Position numbers and translations under genes: made by a program
The notes under the pieces: model-generated
Database searches by the model: none
Told to the model about the DNA's origin: nothing
The model's input: the letters and a program-made list of their open reading frames with translations, nothing else
Assembly (NCBI RefSeq): GCF_014652655.1
Contig: NZ_BMZF01000007.1
Location: 1-64,000, forward strand
DNA: 64,000 nt
From: Paramylibacter ulvae
GTDB taxonomy: Bacteria > Pseudomonadota > Alphaproteobacteria > Rhodobacterales > Rhodobacteraceae
Direction of reading: 5' to 3'
Shown: in pieces, positions 1 through 12,600 of the stretch
How the letters are laid out: each line of letters opens with the position of its first letter
Position numbering within the stretch: the stretch's first letter is position 1

Positions 1-127
1 CATACGCTTTGAAGTCACCAAATTGCTTGGTGATCGCTGCGGTCAATGTTGTCTTACCGTGGTCAACGTGGCCAATTGTGCCGATGTTGCAATGCGGTTT
101 CGAACGTTCAAACTTTTCTTTTGCCAT
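1..127 (-). CDS. tuf: Elongation factor Tu, N-terminal fragment (cut by window edge)
   Basis: The first 42 codons of EF-Tu are visible, reading leftward from an ATG at 127. The translation begins [20 protein letters not shown] and continues with the GTP-binding P-loop VDHGKTT and LTAAITK. EF-Tu is the GTPase that delivers aminoacyl-tRNA to the ribosome. It lies 56 bases downstream of fusA, the usual last position of the str operon. The rest of the gene is outside the window, so integrity cannot be judged. Cys in place of the common Val at 'PHCNIG' is normal in alphaproteobacteria. Confidence 0.95.
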   Translation of the reverse strand, partial: MAKEKFERSKPHCNIGTIGHVDHGKTTLTAAITKQFGDFKAY

Positions 128-183
128 TATTCTAGGCCTCCAGTTTAAGTCGGTCGGCGATGCCTGACCTGTTTAGTTTCAGA

Positions 184-2301
184 TCAGGCGAATTTCGCCT
201 GGATTTCTTCGGAAATGTTGCTTGGAACAGCCTCGTAATGGCTGAACTGCATGGTGAAGTTCGCACGCCCAGATGACATAGAGCGCAACGTGTTGATGTA
301 ACCGAACATGTTTGCCAATGGCACACGTGCGTCGATTGCAATTGCGTTACCGCGTGTATCTTGGCCTTGGACCATACCGCGACGCGATGTCAAATCGCCA
401 ATGATACCACCTGTGTATTCTTCAGGTGTGATCACTTCGACTTTCATGATTGGCTCGAGCATTTTCGCACCAGCTTTTTTCATGCCTTCGCGCATACCCA
501 TACGACCTGCGATTTCAAATGCCATAACACTTGAGTCAACATCGTGGAACTTACCGTCGATCAATTCAACTTTGAAGTCGATCACAGGGAAGCCAGCCAA
601 TGGGCCGCTGTCCATCACAGATTCGATACCTTTTTGAACGCCAGGGATGTATTCTTTTGGAATAGCACCACCAACGATTTTGGATTCGAATGAGAACCCT
701 TCGCCAGGCTCTGTCGGGATGATGTTCATTTTCACTTCGGCGTACTGACCTGAACCACCAGATTGTTTCTTGTGGGTATAGGTAATTTCGGCTTCGTGTG
801 AAATTGTTTCACGATATGCAACCTGTGGCGCACCGATGTTTGCTTCTACTTTGAATTCACGCTTCAGGCGATCAACCAAAATATCCAAGTGCAACTCGCC
901 CATGCCTTTCATGATGGTCTGACCAGATTCAAGGTCAGTTTCCACGCGGAAAGATGGATCTTCGGCAGCCAAACGGCCAAGACCTTGAGACATTTTCTCT
1001 TGGTCAGCTTTTGTTTTTGGTTCAACAGCAATCTCGATCACAGGATCTGGGAATGTCATTGTTTCCAAAACAACTGGGTCGTTTTGCGCACAGATTGTAT
1101 CACCTGTTGTTGTGTCTTTCAGACCCGCCAACGCGATGATGTCGCCTGCAAATGCTTCTTCGATTTCTTCACGGTTATTCGAGTGCATCATCATCATACG
1201 ACCAACACGCTCTTTTTTACCTTTGGTAGAGTTCAAAAGGCTGTCGCCCTTTTTCAAAACACCAGAATAAATACGTGTGAACGTCAATGAACCAACAAAC
1301 GGGTCGTTCATGATTTTAAACGCAAGACCAGAGAATGCCATTGCGTCATCTGCACGACGTGCAATGTTACGCACCTCGTCTTCGTCGCCGGGTTTAAAGC
1401 CCATGTAGTCAACAACATCGAGTGGTGATGGCAAGTAATCGATAACCGCGTTCAACAATGGCTGAACACCTTTGTTTTTGAACGCAGAACCGCCCAAAAC
1501 AGGAACGAACGTCATAGACAAACAACCCTTACGGATCAATTTGCGCAATGTTGGCACGTCTGGTTCGTTACCTTCTAGGTACGCTTCCATCGCGTCGTCG
1601 TCCATTTCAACGGCGTTTTCGATCAACTTGTTGCGCCATTCGTCAGCTTGGTCTTTCAAGCTGTCGCGAATTGGGGCTTTGATCCAAGATGCACCAAGGT
1701 CTTCACCCTGCCACAGCCATTCTTCCATGGTTACAAGATCAACCAAGCCTTCCAATTCGGTTTCAGCACCGATTGGGAAAGCAACAGGAACAGCAACTGC
1801 ACCTGTGCGGTCTTCGATCATGTTTACACAGTTGAAAAAGTCAGCGCCGATTTTGTCCATTTTGTTCACGAAAACCATCCGTGGAACTTTGTAACGGTCA
1901 GCTTGGCGCCATACTGTTTCTGTTTGTGGCTCAACACCAGCGTTGGCATCCAACACACAAACAGCACCATCGAGAACAGCCAATGAACGTTCAACTTCGA
2001 TTGTGAAGTCAACGTGACCAGGTGTGTCGATGATGTTCAAACGGTGCTTTGGCGTATCCGCTGTTGAGCCGTCTTCTGTGCGTTCCCAGAAAGTAGTTGT
2101 CGCAGCAGACGTAATAGTAATACCACGTTCCTGCTCTTGCTCCATCCAGTCCATAGTGGCCGCACCATCGTGCACCTCACCGATATTATGTGATTTACCT
2201 GTGTAGTACAGGATGCGCTCTGAACACGTAGTTTTACCAGCATCAATGTGAGCCATGATACCAAAGTTACGGTACAGTTCGAGAGGATATTCGCGTGCCA
2301 T
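184..2301 (-). CDS. fusA: Elongation factor G
   Basis: A 705-residue protein, the usual EF-G length. It opens with the G-domain P-loop AHIDAGKTT, then DTPGHVDF (G3) and NKMDK (G4), followed by domains II to V ending in the conserved ...YEAVP tail. EF-G is the translocation GTPase of the cytoplasmic ribosome. It sits 21 bases after rpsG and before tuf in the classical rpsL-rpsG-fusA-tuf order and should be transcribed from the promoter at 3376-3404. The ATG start at 2301 gives the canonical N-terminus. Nothing is missing or unusual. Confidence 0.98.
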   Translation of the reverse strand: MAREYPLELYRNFGIMAHIDAGKTTCSERILYYTGKSHNIGEVHDGAATMDWMEQEQERGITITSAATTTFWERTEDGSTADTPKHRLNIIDTPGHVDFTIEVERSLAVLDGAVCVLDANAGVEPQTETVWRQADRYKVPRMVFVNKMDKIGADFFNCVNMIEDRTGAVAVPVAFPIGAETELEGLVDLVTMEEWLWQGEDLGASWIKAPIRDSLKDQADEWRNKLIENAVEMDDDAMEAYLEGNEPDVPTLRKLIRKGCLSMTFVPVLGGSAFKNKGVQPLLNAVIDYLPSPLDVVDYMGFKPGDEDEVRNIARRADDAMAFSGLAFKIMNDPFVGSLTFTRIYSGVLKKGDSLLNSTKGKKERVGRMMMMHSNNREEIEEAFAGDIIALAGLKDTTTGDTICAQNDPVVLETMTFPDPVIEIAVEPKTKADQEKMSQGLGRLAAEDPSFRVETDLESGQTIMKGMGELHLDILVDRLKREFKVEANIGAPQVAYRETISHEAEITYTHKKQSGGSGQYAEVKMNIIPTEPGEGFSFESKIVGGAIPKEYIPGVQKGIESVMDSGPLAGFPVIDFKVELIDGKFHDVDSSVMAFEIAGRMGMREGMKKAGAKMLEPIMKVEVITPEEYTGGIIGDLTSRRGMVQGQDTRGNAIAIDARVPLANMFGYINTLRSMSSGRANFTMQFSHYEAVPSNISEEIQAKFA

Positions 2302-2322
2302 TTGACCGAGCCTTTTCCTAGA

Positions 2323-2799
<477 letters not shown>

Positions 2800-2805
2800 C
2801 TACCC

Positions 2806-3177
2806 TTATTTCGGTTTCTTCGCGCCGTATTTCGAACGACGCTGTTTACGATCTTTCACACCTTGGGTATCCAACACACCGCGCAGGATGTGATAACGGA
2901 CACCCGGAAGGTCTTTTACACGACCCCCACGGATCAGAACAACAGAGTGTTCTTGTAGGTTGTGGCTCTCACCTGGGATATACGAAATCACTTCGAAACC
3001 GTTTGTTAAGCGAACTTTCGCAACTTTACGCATCGCAGAGTTCGGTTTCTTTGGTGTTGTTGTATATACACGTGTACATACGCCGCGTTTTTGCGGGCAT
3101 GACTCAAGGTGCTGTGACTTTGAGCGTTTGACTTTTGGCTGGCGCGGCTTGCGGATCAGCTGTTGTATCGTTGGCAT
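2806..3177 (-). CDS. rpsL: 30S ribosomal protein S12
   Basis: 123 residues, standard for S12. It begins [12 protein letters not shown] and contains the decoding-site segments [18 protein letters not shown] and the PGVRYHIVRG-type loop (here [10 protein letters not shown]), ending in GAKKPK. S12 lines the decoding centre and is the classical streptomycin-resistance locus. The Lys of TPKKPNS is wild type, so no streptomycin-resistance substitution is visible there. It is the first gene of the str operon, with a leader of about 190 bases from the predicted transcription start. Confidence 0.98.
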   Translation of the reverse strand: MPTIQQLIRKPRQPKVKRSKSQHLESCPQKRGVCTRVYTTTPKKPNSAMRKVAKVRLTNGFEVISYIPGESHNLQEHSVVLIRGGRVKDLPGVRYHILRGVLDTQGVKDRKQRRSKYGAKKPK

Positions 3178-3375
3178 TGGGATTCCCCGTTGTTACCGTT
3201 TCAAACTCAGATAGGCACATAGACTCTGTCCATGCACCCGAACCGCTCCGCCCCATGGTTAACAAGGCGTTACGATTTAAAACCAGAGGATCAAGATTAA
3301 AAATCTGGATCATGACCGCCATATTGTGGCTTGTATGTAAGGCAAAAACCAAGATTTCCACCTACAGATAGGCGG

Positions 3376-3404
3376 CGTATAAGGGGAGTCGCATCAGGTG
3401 TCAA
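3376..3404 (-). promoter_or_regulatory. Sigma70-type promoter of the str operon
   Basis: On the minus strand a perfect -35 TTGACA (3404-3399) is followed after exactly 17 bases by TATACG (3381-3376), four of six matches to the -10 consensus. It points at rpsL, giving a leader of about 190 bases. The promoter lies just downstream of the convergent end of nothing else: the next gene upstream (3453-4412) is also on the minus strand, so this promoter separates it from the str operon. Confidence 0.75.
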
Positions 3405-3452
3405 CAGGTGGCGCGTGTTCGCACCCTTGCAAAATTGGTGCGCGTTACGTCA

Positions 3453-4412
3453 TCAATCCTTGTTCATCCGCTGTTGGCGCAGAGCACGAATATCGGTGAT
3501 CCGTTCTTCTTGTTTTTGTGCCACTGCAATTGGATCGGGGCGCGTTTGTGCCGCCACATTCCCATCAATCAGCATTTTTTCGCGAAACGCAGCGCCACAT
3601 GTGCCCGCCCAAAATGAAATGCGCAGATAATAATACACGATAAAACACCCAAAAAACGCCACGGGCGAAATATTGGATGGGACAACACCTTCGGGGTTAT
3701 AGGCGGGGTTATAATTGAAATAGGATGCGAAAAACACGCGTAAACTTTCACCACTTATCCCCCCGCTAAATGCGGATATCGTCACACCAAGCAGCGCAAA
3801 AATCGCCAGTTCCCAAACAACGAACAGAACAAATATCATCGGCCAACGATAACCAAGCCCAAAGATGCTGGGGATATACGCGCCCTCTTCGCCCGATGCA
3901 TAGGCCGATGCCGCCGTGGGCACAGCCAAGATCGACTCGACCAGATACATGCCCAGATAAAACGCCGCAAATGCGATAATATAAAATTGTTCATCTTCTG
4001 GCGTGGTCGCTGTCTCTGCGTTCAATCGTTCAAAAACACCGATGATAAAATCCAAGCCAAAGCCGATCACCAATCCCCCTGCGACCAGCAAGATCAACAA
4101 TAAATACCCCGCCAAGCGCAACAAAACCATTGGCATGATTTGTTGCATCATCAGGCCAAAGCCAAATTCAGACGGGTATCGTGCCATTGTTAATATCGGG
4201 CGCAATGCGCCAATCATAATGGCACACATGTAAACCGAAAACGGCACGATCAAGATCAAGCCAAGCGGGGGAACCGCCATGGCCAACACGATTACCACAG
4301 CCGAAATAATCGCCGTGCCAATACCCCAGACAATTTCATAGAAAAAGCGAACGATCGCAACAAACGGGAATCCCGTTAACCCCAATAAAAAACTTCGGTA
4401 AATTAACGCCAA
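3453..4412 (-). CDS. Multi-pass membrane protein of unknown function
   Basis: I do not recognise the family. The 319-residue product is rich in hydrophobic segments: roughly seven to eight likely membrane spans, including residues about 13-35, 38-62, 94-118, 143-165, 190-215 and 250-270, with a charged cytoplasmic-looking C-terminal tail rich in R, Q and E. No catalytic motif is evident. The start is TTG at 4412, chosen because an AGAGG ribosome-binding sequence lies seven bases upstream; no better ATG is near the N-terminus. It is divergent from the phosphatase gene at 4522 (109-base gap) and upstream of, but separately promoted from, the str operon. Confidence 0.7.
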   Translation of the reverse strand: MALIYRSFLLGLTGFPFVAIVRFFYEIVWGIGTAIISAVVIVLAMAVPPLGLILIVPFSVYMCAIMIGALRPILTMARYPSEFGFGLMMQQIMPMVLLRLAGYLLLILLVAGGLVIGFGLDFIIGVFERLNAETATTPEDEQFYIIAFAAFYLGMYLVESILAVPTAASAYASGEEGAYIPSIFGLGYRWPMIFVLFVVWELAIFALLGVTISAFSGGISGESLRVFFASYFNYNPAYNPEGVVPSNISPVAFFGCFIVYYYLRISFWAGTCGAAFREKMLIDGNVAAQTRPDPIAVAQKQEERITDIRALRQQRMNKD

Positions 4413-4521
4413 GCTTTGCCTCTTACACTCTTTAAATTTGGCAAGAGAGTAAACCCAGGAAGTTGTTTTGACCAGCCCAGCGAAACTTGTTTTTACCCCA
4501 ATCGCTTGCTAGGTAAATTTT

Positions 4522-5286
4522 ATGAATAATCTTATCTACGCCATCGGCGACATTCACGGCGATCTAACGCAATTGATCGGTATTTTAAAACGCATCGAAA
4601 TGGATGCCAGCGGCGCGGATCATACTGTTGTTTTTATCGGTGATCTGATTGATCGGCGCGAAGACAGCAAAGGCGTGATCGATCATATCATGAACGGCCA
4701 AAACGCAGGCAAACCTTGGGTCGTGCTCAAGGGTAATCATGATCGGTATTTGCAATGGTTTATGGAAGACCCACATCGCATTGATACCCGCCTGCGATCC
4801 GATTATTTCTGGATGCATCCGCGCATGGGTGGGGCGGAAACGTTGGAATCCTATGGCATTAATTTGCCCGAAAATCCCAACGATCATTTGGATGCGGTTT
4901 TTGAGCTGGCCAAGAAACATGTTCCCGCCAGCCATTATGAATTTTTGAAATCACAGCGCTTGTACTACGAAACCGATGATTATTTTTTCGTCCATGCAGG
5001 GGTGAACAACAAACGCCCATTACATGATCAAGTTGAGGATGATTTATTGTGGATCCGACCTGGGTTTTTGGATCAAACCGAACCGTTTGAAAAATTGATC
5101 ATTCATGGGCACACCGTGATTGACGAGGTGACACATTACGGTAATCGCATCAATATCGATACGGGTGCGGCATGGGGTAAAACCCTGTCCGCGCTTGTGA
5201 TTGATAATGGCGTGTTTTCAAATCTGACAGCGACAGGGCGCGTTGAATTGATCCCGCGCCCTGAATTAATTGAACCAGCCGCCTAA
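4522..5286 (+). CDS. PPP-family metallophosphatase (serine/threonine phosphatase or Ap4A hydrolase-like)
   Basis: 254 residues containing the full metallophosphoesterase signature set: GDIHGDL near residue 9, GDLIDR near residue 41, GNHDRY near residue 70, then FVHAGV and HGHT in the C-terminal half. These residues bind the dinuclear metal centre that hydrolyses phosphate esters; the bacterial relatives include PrpA/PrpB-type protein phosphatases and diadenosine tetraphosphatases. The sequence alone does not say which substrate is used. It is a single gene on the plus strand between the str and rpoBC operons, convergent with rpoC, and ends just before the shared hairpin at 5316-5340. Confidence 0.85.
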   Translation: MNNLIYAIGDIHGDLTQLIGILKRIEMDASGADHTVVFIGDLIDRREDSKGVIDHIMNGQNAGKPWVVLKGNHDRYLQWFMEDPHRIDTRLRSDYFWMHPRMGGAETLESYGINLPENPNDHLDAVFELAKKHVPASHYEFLKSQRLYYETDDYFFVHAGVNNKRPLHDQVEDDLLWIRPGFLDQTEPFEKLIIHGHTVIDEVTHYGNRINIDTGAAWGKTLSALVIDNGVFSNLTATGRVELIPRPELIEPAA

Positions 5287-5315
5287 CCCAATCACAAAAG
5301 ATAGCGCATAAAAAA

Positions 5316-5340
5316 AAGCCCCGCCATATTGACGGGGCTT
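5316..5340 (-). terminator. Intrinsic terminator of the rpoBC operon
   Basis: A perfect 8-bp stem AAGCCCCG/CGGGGCTT with a nine-base loop. Read on the minus strand the stem is followed by a run of seven T residues, the classical rho-independent pattern, 22 bases after the rpoC stop. On the plus strand it follows the phosphatase gene with a weaker T-rich tail (TTATTCATTTT), so it may work in both directions. Confidence 0.88.
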
Positions 5341-5361
5341 ATTCATTTTAAAGTGCGAACC

Positions 5362-8300
5362 TTATTCTGGTTGCTCTGTGCCGTCGCCACCTGAACCCAG
5401 TGACACGCCCAGATCTTCGCCCATAACGTCGCCGCTATCCTCAAAAACCGCATTCACATCGGCACCATCATCAGATGGGGCCATCAATGCCGCAGCTTTT
5501 TCAGCTTCTTTGCGTTTCACATCAAGTACAGCCGCGTCGCGTTCTGCTGCAACGCGTTTGATTGCATGCGTTGCACCACCCGTACCCGCAGGGATAAGAC
5601 GACCCACAATCACGTTCTCTTTTAGACCGATCAGTTTGTCTTTCTTACCTTTTGTCGCCGCTTCTGTCAGAACCCGTGTGGTTTCTTGGAAGGACGCCGC
5701 AGAGATGAACGAACGTGTTTGCAGTGACGCTTTGGTGATACCCAACAAGATTGGGCCACCTTTGGCTGGTTCCAATTTCTTGGCCATCGCCTTTTCGTTC
5801 ACTTCGTCAAACTCGGCTTTGTCAACTTGTTCACCTTTCAGCAACGTTGTGCCACCGCTTTCAGTGATTTCCCACTTTTGCAGCATTTGGCGCACGATAA
5901 CTTCGATGTGCTTGTCGTTGATTTTAACACCTTGCAGACGATACACGTCTTGGACTTCGTCGATCATGTAATCGGCCAGTGCTTCGACACCCATAATATT
6001 CAGGATGTCATGGGGCGCTGGGTTGCCGTCCATGATATATTCGCCCTTAAGAATAAGGTCGCCTTCTTGTACAGGGATGTGCTTGCCTTTTGGCACCATG
6101 TACTGGCGTACCTCTTCACCCTCTTCTGTTGGGTGAATTTCAATACGGCGTTTGTTTTTGAAGTCTTTCCCGAATGTCACGTGGCCATCAATTTCGGCGA
6201 TGATCGCGTGATCTTTCGGACGACGTGCTTCGAACAGTTCAGCAACACGTGGCAAACCACCCGTAATGTCTTTGGTTTTTGTACCTTCGCGTGGGATACG
6301 CGCCAATACATCACCCGCCAACACTTCTTGGCCATCTTCGATGGACAAAATCGCGTCAACAGACATTGCGTGTTTTTCAGGGTTACCGTTATCCAACAGA
6401 ACGCTTTCACCTGTTTTCGGATCATTGATCAGAATTTCAGGTTTCAGATCGGAACCTTTTGGCGCGGAACGCCAATCGGATACGATTTTCTGGCTAATGC
6501 CTGTCGCGTCATCGGTTACGTCACGGATCGAAATACCAGAGATCAGGTCAACGAAACGCGCAACACCCGGTTTTTCCGCGATGATTGGCAATGTATATGG
6601 ATCCCATTCAAATAGTTTGTCGCCGCGTGCAACAGATGCACCGTCTTTGACCAACAATTTGGTACCATATGGCATTTTATGTGATGCAACATCTTGGCCG
6701 TTCGCATCAACAATCACCAATTCCGTGTTCCGACCCATCACGATTTGTTCTTTGTCGCGATTCATCAGAATGTTTGGATTGCGGATTTCAACCTTACCTG
6801 CTTGGCTGCTGTCTTGGAACGATTGTTGGCCACCTTGTGCAACACCACCAATGTGGAATGTACGCATGGTCAACTGTGTACCTGGTTCACCAATTGATTG
6901 GGCGGCAATAATACCAACCGCTTCGCCTGGGTTCACCTGTGTACCACGTGCCAAATCGCGACCGTAACATTGTGCACAGATACCATCATCTGCTTCACAT
7001 GTAAGCGGGCTGCGCATTTGCAATGAAACAACGCCAGCTTCTTCGATCGCGTCTGCTGCACGTTCGTCCAGCAATTCGCCACGTTTGGCCAAAACATCAC
7101 CCGTTGCTGGGTGAAGAATGTCTTCGGCCATAACACGACCAAGGATACGTTCGGACAAGCTTGCAACAACTTCGCCATCATTCACCGCCGCTTGGGCCGT
7201 GATTGAACGCTCTGTGCCACAATCATGCTGACGCACGATACAGTCTTGTGCAACGTCAACCAGACGACGTGTCAGGTAACCAGAGTTCGCCGTTTTCAAC
7301 GCCGTATCTGACAGACCCTTACGTGCACCGTGGGTAGAGTTAAAGTACTCTAGAACCGATAGACCCTCTTTAAAGTTAGAGATAATCGGCGTTTCGATGA
7401 TGTCACCATTTGGTTTCGCCATCAAACCGCGCATACCGCCCAGCTGTTTCATCTGTGTCACAGAACCACGCGCACCAGAGTGAGCCATCATGTAAACTGA
7501 GTTCGGTTCCATTTCTGCGCCATTCTCGTCGCGTTTAGATGCTGAAATGCTATCCATCATCGCATCGGTGACTTTTTCGTTGGCTTTTGACCAAGCATCG
7601 ACAACTTTGTTGTATTTTTCGCCCTGTGTAATCAGACCGTCCATATACTGTTGTTCGAAACCTTTTACGTAATCACGAGTTTCGTTCACCAGTTCCCATT
7701 TGGTGTCTGGGATAACCATGTCATCCTTACCAAATGAAATGCCTGCTTTGAACGCTTCACGGAAACCCAAGGTCATGATCTGATCACAGAAGATCACAGA
7801 TTCTTTTTGACCACAGTAACGATAAACCGTGTCGATCACTTCGCCGACTTCTTTTTTACGCAGCAAACGGTTGACCAAGTCAAACGGCGCTTTGTTATTC
7901 AACGGCAACAACGTACCCAGTTTCACACGACCCGGTGTTGTTTCAACACGTGTCCAGATCAAGTTACCCTCTTCATCCACCTGTTGCACACGGCAAGTGA
8001 TGTTCGAGTGAAGGTGAACCAAACCGTTGTCCAGCGCATGTTCCATTTCCTGTGGATTGGAAAATACCATGCCTTCGCCCTTCATGCCTTCGCGGGCAAG
8101 GGACAGGTAATAAATACCCAAAATCATATCCTGTGAAGGAACGATAATCGGCTTACCATTGGCAGGGGACAAAACGTTGTTTGTGGACATCATCAATACA
8201 CGTGCTTCCAATTGTGCCTCTAGGCTCAATGGAACGTGTACCGCCATTTGGTCACCGTCAAAGTCAGCGTTAAACGCAGAACATACAAGCGGGTGCAATT

Positions 8301-9651
8301 GGATGGCTTTGCCCTCAATCAACACAGGTTCGAACGCTTGGATACCCAAACGGTGCAATGTTGGCGCACGGTTCAGCATCACAGGGTGTTCGCGGATCAC
8401 TTCGTCCAAGATATCCCAAACTTCTGGGCGTTCTTTTTCAACGATCTTTTTTGCCTGTTTCACGGTCGAGGACATGCCTTTTGCCTCAAGACGTGAATAG
8501 ATGAATGGTTTAAACAGCTCTAGCGCCATTTTCTTGGGCAAACCACATTGGTGCAATTTCAATTCTGGGCCAGTCACAATGACCGAACGACCAGAGAAAT
8601 CAACGCGTTTACCCAAAAGGTTTTGACGGAAACGACCCTGTTTACCCTTCAACATGTCTGACAATGATTTCAGCGCGCGTTTGTTCGCACCTGTAATCAC
8701 ACGACCACGACGACCGTTGTCAAACAACGCATCCACAGATTCCTGCAACATACGTTTTTCGTTACGTACGATAATATCAGGTGCGCGCAATTCGATCAGA
8801 CGTTTCAAACGGTTGTTACGGTTGATCACACGACGATACAGATCGTTCAAATCAGACGTTGCAAAACGACCGCCATCCAATGGCACCAATGGGCGCAATT
8901 CTGGTGGGATCACTGGCAAAACGGTCATGATCATCCATTCTGGACGGTTGCCAGATTCGATGAATGCTTCAACAACCTTCAGACGTTTGATGATCTTTTT
9001 CGGTTTCAATTCGCCTGTTGCTTCGGCCAATTCTTCGCGAAGCTGTTCTGCTTCTGCTTCCAAATCGATGTTTGACAACATTTCGCGGATCGCTTCGGCA
9101 CCGATACCTGCGTTAAACGCATCTTCGCCGTATTGATCTTGGGCTTCCATGAATTCGTCTTCGTTCAGCATTTGACCATAGTTAAGGTCGGTCAAACCTG
9201 GTTCGATGACAACGTATTGTTCGAAATACAACACACGTTCCAGTTCACGCAACGTCATATCCAGCATCAAACCGATGCGGGACGGCAATGATTTCAGGAA
9301 CCAGATATGTGCAACAGGTGCCGCCAGATCAATGTGGCCCATACGTTCACGACGTACTTTTTGAAGCGTAACTTCAACACCACATTTTTCGCAGACAACG
9401 CCGCGGTATTTCATGCGTTTATATTTGCCGCAAAGACATTCGTAATCTTTGATCGGGCCAAAGATACGCGCACAGAACAGGCCATCGCGTTCTGGTTTGA
9501 ATGTACGATAGTTAATGGTTTCAGGCTTTTTGATTTCGCCGAAAGACCATGATAGAATCCGTTCAGGAGACGCCAAAGAAATTTGAATTTCATCAAAAGT
9601 CTTGGGCGGCTGGACGGGGTTGAACGGGTTGTTCGTGATTTCTTGGTTCAT
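5362..9651 (-). CDS. rpoC: DNA-directed RNA polymerase beta' subunit
   Basis: 1429 residues, typical of alphaproteobacterial beta'. Recognisable landmarks are the N-terminal zinc site (C-x-C...C-x2-C around residues 72-90), the zipper/lid region, the absolutely conserved active-site motif [12 protein letters not shown] that carries the catalytic Mg2+ aspartates, the second cysteine cluster [13 protein letters not shown], the trigger-loop and bridge-helix segments ([19 protein letters not shown]), and the C-terminal domain. It forms the catalytic core with beta. It lies 47 bases after rpoB and before the terminator at 5316-5340. The acidic tail rich in D, G and E is common in this lineage. Confidence 0.98.
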   Translation of the reverse strand: MNQEITNNPFNPVQPPKTFDEIQISLASPERILSWSFGEIKKPETINYRTFKPERDGLFCARIFGPIKDYECLCGKYKRMKYRGVVCEKCGVEVTLQKVRRERMGHIDLAAPVAHIWFLKSLPSRIGLMLDMTLRELERVLYFEQYVVIEPGLTDLNYGQMLNEDEFMEAQDQYGEDAFNAGIGAEAIREMLSNIDLEAEAEQLREELAEATGELKPKKIIKRLKVVEAFIESGNRPEWMIMTVLPVIPPELRPLVPLDGGRFATSDLNDLYRRVINRNNRLKRLIELRAPDIIVRNEKRMLQESVDALFDNGRRGRVITGANKRALKSLSDMLKGKQGRFRQNLLGKRVDFSGRSVIVTGPELKLHQCGLPKKMALELFKPFIYSRLEAKGMSSTVKQAKKIVEKERPEVWDILDEVIREHPVMLNRAPTLHRLGIQAFEPVLIEGKAIQLHPLVCSAFNADFDGDQMAVHVPLSLEAQLEARVLMMSTNNVLSPANGKPIIVPSQDMILGIYYLSLAREGMKGEGMVFSNPQEMEHALDNGLVHLHSNITCRVQQVDEEGNLIWTRVETTPGRVKLGTLLPLNNKAPFDLVNRLLRKKEVGEVIDTVYRYCGQKESVIFCDQIMTLGFREAFKAGISFGKDDMVIPDTKWELVNETRDYVKGFEQQYMDGLITQGEKYNKVVDAWSKANEKVTDAMMDSISASKRDENGAEMEPNSVYMMAHSGARGSVTQMKQLGGMRGLMAKPNGDIIETPIISNFKEGLSVLEYFNSTHGARKGLSDTALKTANSGYLTRRLVDVAQDCIVRQHDCGTERSITAQAAVNDGEVVASLSERILGRVMAEDILHPATGDVLAKRGELLDERAADAIEEAGVVSLQMRSPLTCEADDGICAQCYGRDLARGTQVNPGEAVGIIAAQSIGEPGTQLTMRTFHIGGVAQGGQQSFQDSSQAGKVEIRNPNILMNRDKEQIVMGRNTELVIVDANGQDVASHKMPYGTKLLVKDGASVARGDKLFEWDPYTLPIIAEKPGVARFVDLISGISIRDVTDDATGISQKIVSDWRSAPKGSDLKPEILINDPKTGESVLLDNGNPEKHAMSVDAILSIEDGQEVLAGDVLARIPREGTKTKDITGGLPRVAELFEARRPKDHAIIAEIDGHVTFGKDFKNKRRIEIHPTEEGEEVRQYMVPKGKHIPVQEGDLILKGEYIMDGNPAPHDILNIMGVEALADYMIDEVQDVYRLQGVKINDKHIEVIVRQMLQKWEITESGGTTLLKGEQVDKAEFDEVNEKAMAKKLEPAKGGPILLGITKASLQTRSFISAASFQETTRVLTEAATKGKKDKLIGLKENVIVGRLIPAGTGGATHAIKRVAAERDAAVLDVKRKEAEKAAALMAPSDDGADVNAVFEDSGDVMGEDLGVSLGSGGDGTEQPE

Positions 9652-9698
9652 TTTTAGATCCTAATCTCGAGTTCAGTTGAAGGAGCAGGCGCGAACGC

Positions 9699-12600
9699 CT
9701 ACTCGCTCTCCGCATCCAGCAACTGGACGTTAAGGCCCAGTGAGCGGATTTCTTTGACAAGCACGTTAAACGATTCTGGAATACCAGCTTCGAAGTTGTC
9801 TTCGCCTTTGACGATGCTTTCGTACACTTTGGTACGGCCAGCGACGTCATCAGATTTGACAGTCAACATTTCCTGCAATGTGTAAGCTGCGCCATATGCT
9901 TCCAGCGCCCAAACTTCCATCTCACCGAAACGCTGTCCGCCGAACTGTGCTTTACCACCCAGCGGTTGCTGTGTGACAAGGCTGTATGGCCCCGTTGAAC
10001 GCGCGTGGATTTTGTCGTCCACAAGGTGATGCAGTTTCAGCAAGTATTTCACACCAACTGTAACCTTACGTGCGAATTGTTCGCCCGTGCGGCCATCAAA
10101 CAGTACGGATTGACCAGATGTTTCGAACCCTGCACGTGTCAGTGCATCGTTCACATCAGCCTCTTTTGCACCGTCAAATACTGGTGTTGCGATTGGCACA
10201 CCGTTAGTGACGTTACCCGCTGCTTCCAGCAATTCGTCTTGGGTCATGTCCTTGATAACTTCGTCATACAGATCATCGCCATAGGCGATTTTCATCGCTT
10301 CTTGAACAGGTGTCATATCACCTGAACGACGATATTCTTTCAACGATTCATCGATGGATTTACCCAAACCGCGTGCGGCCCAGCCCATGTGAGTTTCCAA
10401 AATCTGACCAACGTTCATACGTGATGGAACGCCCAATGGGTTCAGACAGAAATCAACAGGTGTACCATCAGCCAAGAACGGCATGTCTTCTTCGGGAACA
10501 ACGCGTGAAATCACACCTTTGTTGCCGTGACGACCAGCCATTTTATCACCAGGTTGCAATTTGCGTTTCACCGCGATGAAAACTTTGACCATTTTCATCA
10601 CACCGGGCGGAAGATCATCGCCGCGACGTACTTTTTCAACCTTGTCTTCAAAACGTGCTTCCAAAGATTTCTTTTGGATTTCGTATTGTTTGTTCAAGGC
10701 TTCCATTTCGGATGCGTCTTTGTCGTCCTCCAGTGCCAACTGCCACCACAAACCGTGGCTTAAGCTTTCCAGCAATTCATCATCAATGGTTGAACCAGAT
10801 TTGATGCCTTTGGGGCCTTTCACAGCCTTTTTGCCGATCAGCATGTCTTTGAGACGGGCATAGATGTTACGATCAAGAATATCGACCTCGTCGTCGCGGT
10901 CACGTGCAAGGCGTTCAACCTCTTCACGTTCAATTTGCAACGCACGTTCGTCTTTGTCGATGCCGTGGCGGTTAAACACACGTACTTCTACGATTGTGCC
11001 GTAATCACCCGGTGGCACACGCAATGATGTGTCACGCACATCAGATGCTTTTTCACCAAAGATGGCACGCAGAAGTTTTTCTTCTGGTGTCATTGGGCTT
11101 TCGCCTTTTGGTGTGATTTTACCAACCAAGATATCCGCTGGTCCAACCTCTGCACCGATGTAAACGATACCTGCTTCGTCCAAGTTACGTAACGCTTCTT
11201 CGCCGACATTTGGAATATCACGTGTGATTTCCTCTGGGCCAAGCTTCGTATCACGTGCGGCCACTTCGAATTCTTCGATATGGACAGATGTGAATACGTC
11301 GTCTTTTACGATACGTTCCGAGATCAGGATCGAGTCTTCGTAGTTGTAACCGTTCCAAGGCATAAACGCGACGAGCACGTTTTTACCAAGCGCCAATTCA
11401 CCGATATCTGTTGATGGGCCATCGGCCACAACTTCACCAGCGGTTACACGATCGCCAACCTTTACCAATGGGCGTTGGTTGATACATGTGTTTTGGTTTG
11501 AACGTTGGAATTTACGCAGACGGTAAATATCCACACCTGGATCGCCTGCTTCCATTGCATCCGTAACACGCACAACGATACGCATCGCGTCAACCTGGTC
11601 GATGATACCACCACGGCGCGCCGTGATTGCCGCACCTGAATCGCGAGCAACAACTTGTTCAATACCAGTACCAACAAACGGTGCGTCCGCTTTCAACAAA
11701 GGCACGGCTTGGCGTTGCATGTTGGAACCCATCAACGCACGGTTGGCGTCGTCGTTTTCCAAGAACGGGATCAGAGACGCCGCAACAGACACAAGCTGTT
11801 TTGGGCTCACGTCAATGTAATCAATACGCTCTGGTGGGTTCAATGCGTATTCGCCAGCTTCGCGCGTAGACACGAGATCGTTGGTGAATTTACCATTCGC
11901 ATCCAATTGCGCGTTTGCCTGCGCAACCGTGAAACGCATTTCTTCGGTGGCGGACATGTATTGCACATCATCCGTTACCTTACCATCGTCAACGCGGCGG
12001 TATGGTGTTTCGATGAAACCGTATTTGTTCACACGTGCGAATGATGCAAGCGAGTTGATCAAACCAATGTTTGGACCCTCTGGCGTTTCAATCGGACACA
12101 TACGACCATAATGTGTTGGGTGAACGTCGCGAACCTCAAAGCCCGCACGTTCACGTGTCAAACCACCTGGCCCAAGCGCAGACAGGCGACGCTTGTGCGT
12201 GACTTCTGACAATGGGTTCGTTTGGTCCATGAATTGTGACAATTGGCTGGAGCCAAAGAATTCACGAACAGCCGCGGCGGCTGGTTTTGCATTGATCAAA
12301 TCTTGTGGCATGATCGTGTCGATTTCGACAGATGACATGCGTTCTTTGATCGCGCGTTCCATACGCAACAGGCCAACACGATATTGGTTTTCCATCAATT
12401 CACCAACGGAACGCACACGGCGATTACCAAGGTGGTCGATGTCGTCAACGTCGCCTTTGCCATCACGCAGGTCAACCAGACCTTTGATCACGGCAATGAT
12501 GTCTTCTTTGCGCAATGTGCGTTGTGTGTCTTCTGCATCCAATTGCAGACGCATGTTCATTTTCACACGGCCAACCGCAGAAAGATCATAACGCTCTGAA

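Noticed and set aside
5378-9650. Long open frames on the strand opposite rpoC and rpoB
   Set aside because: They are shadows of strongly biased coding sequence; none has a ribosome-binding site or family similarity, and rpoB/rpoC are unmistakable.
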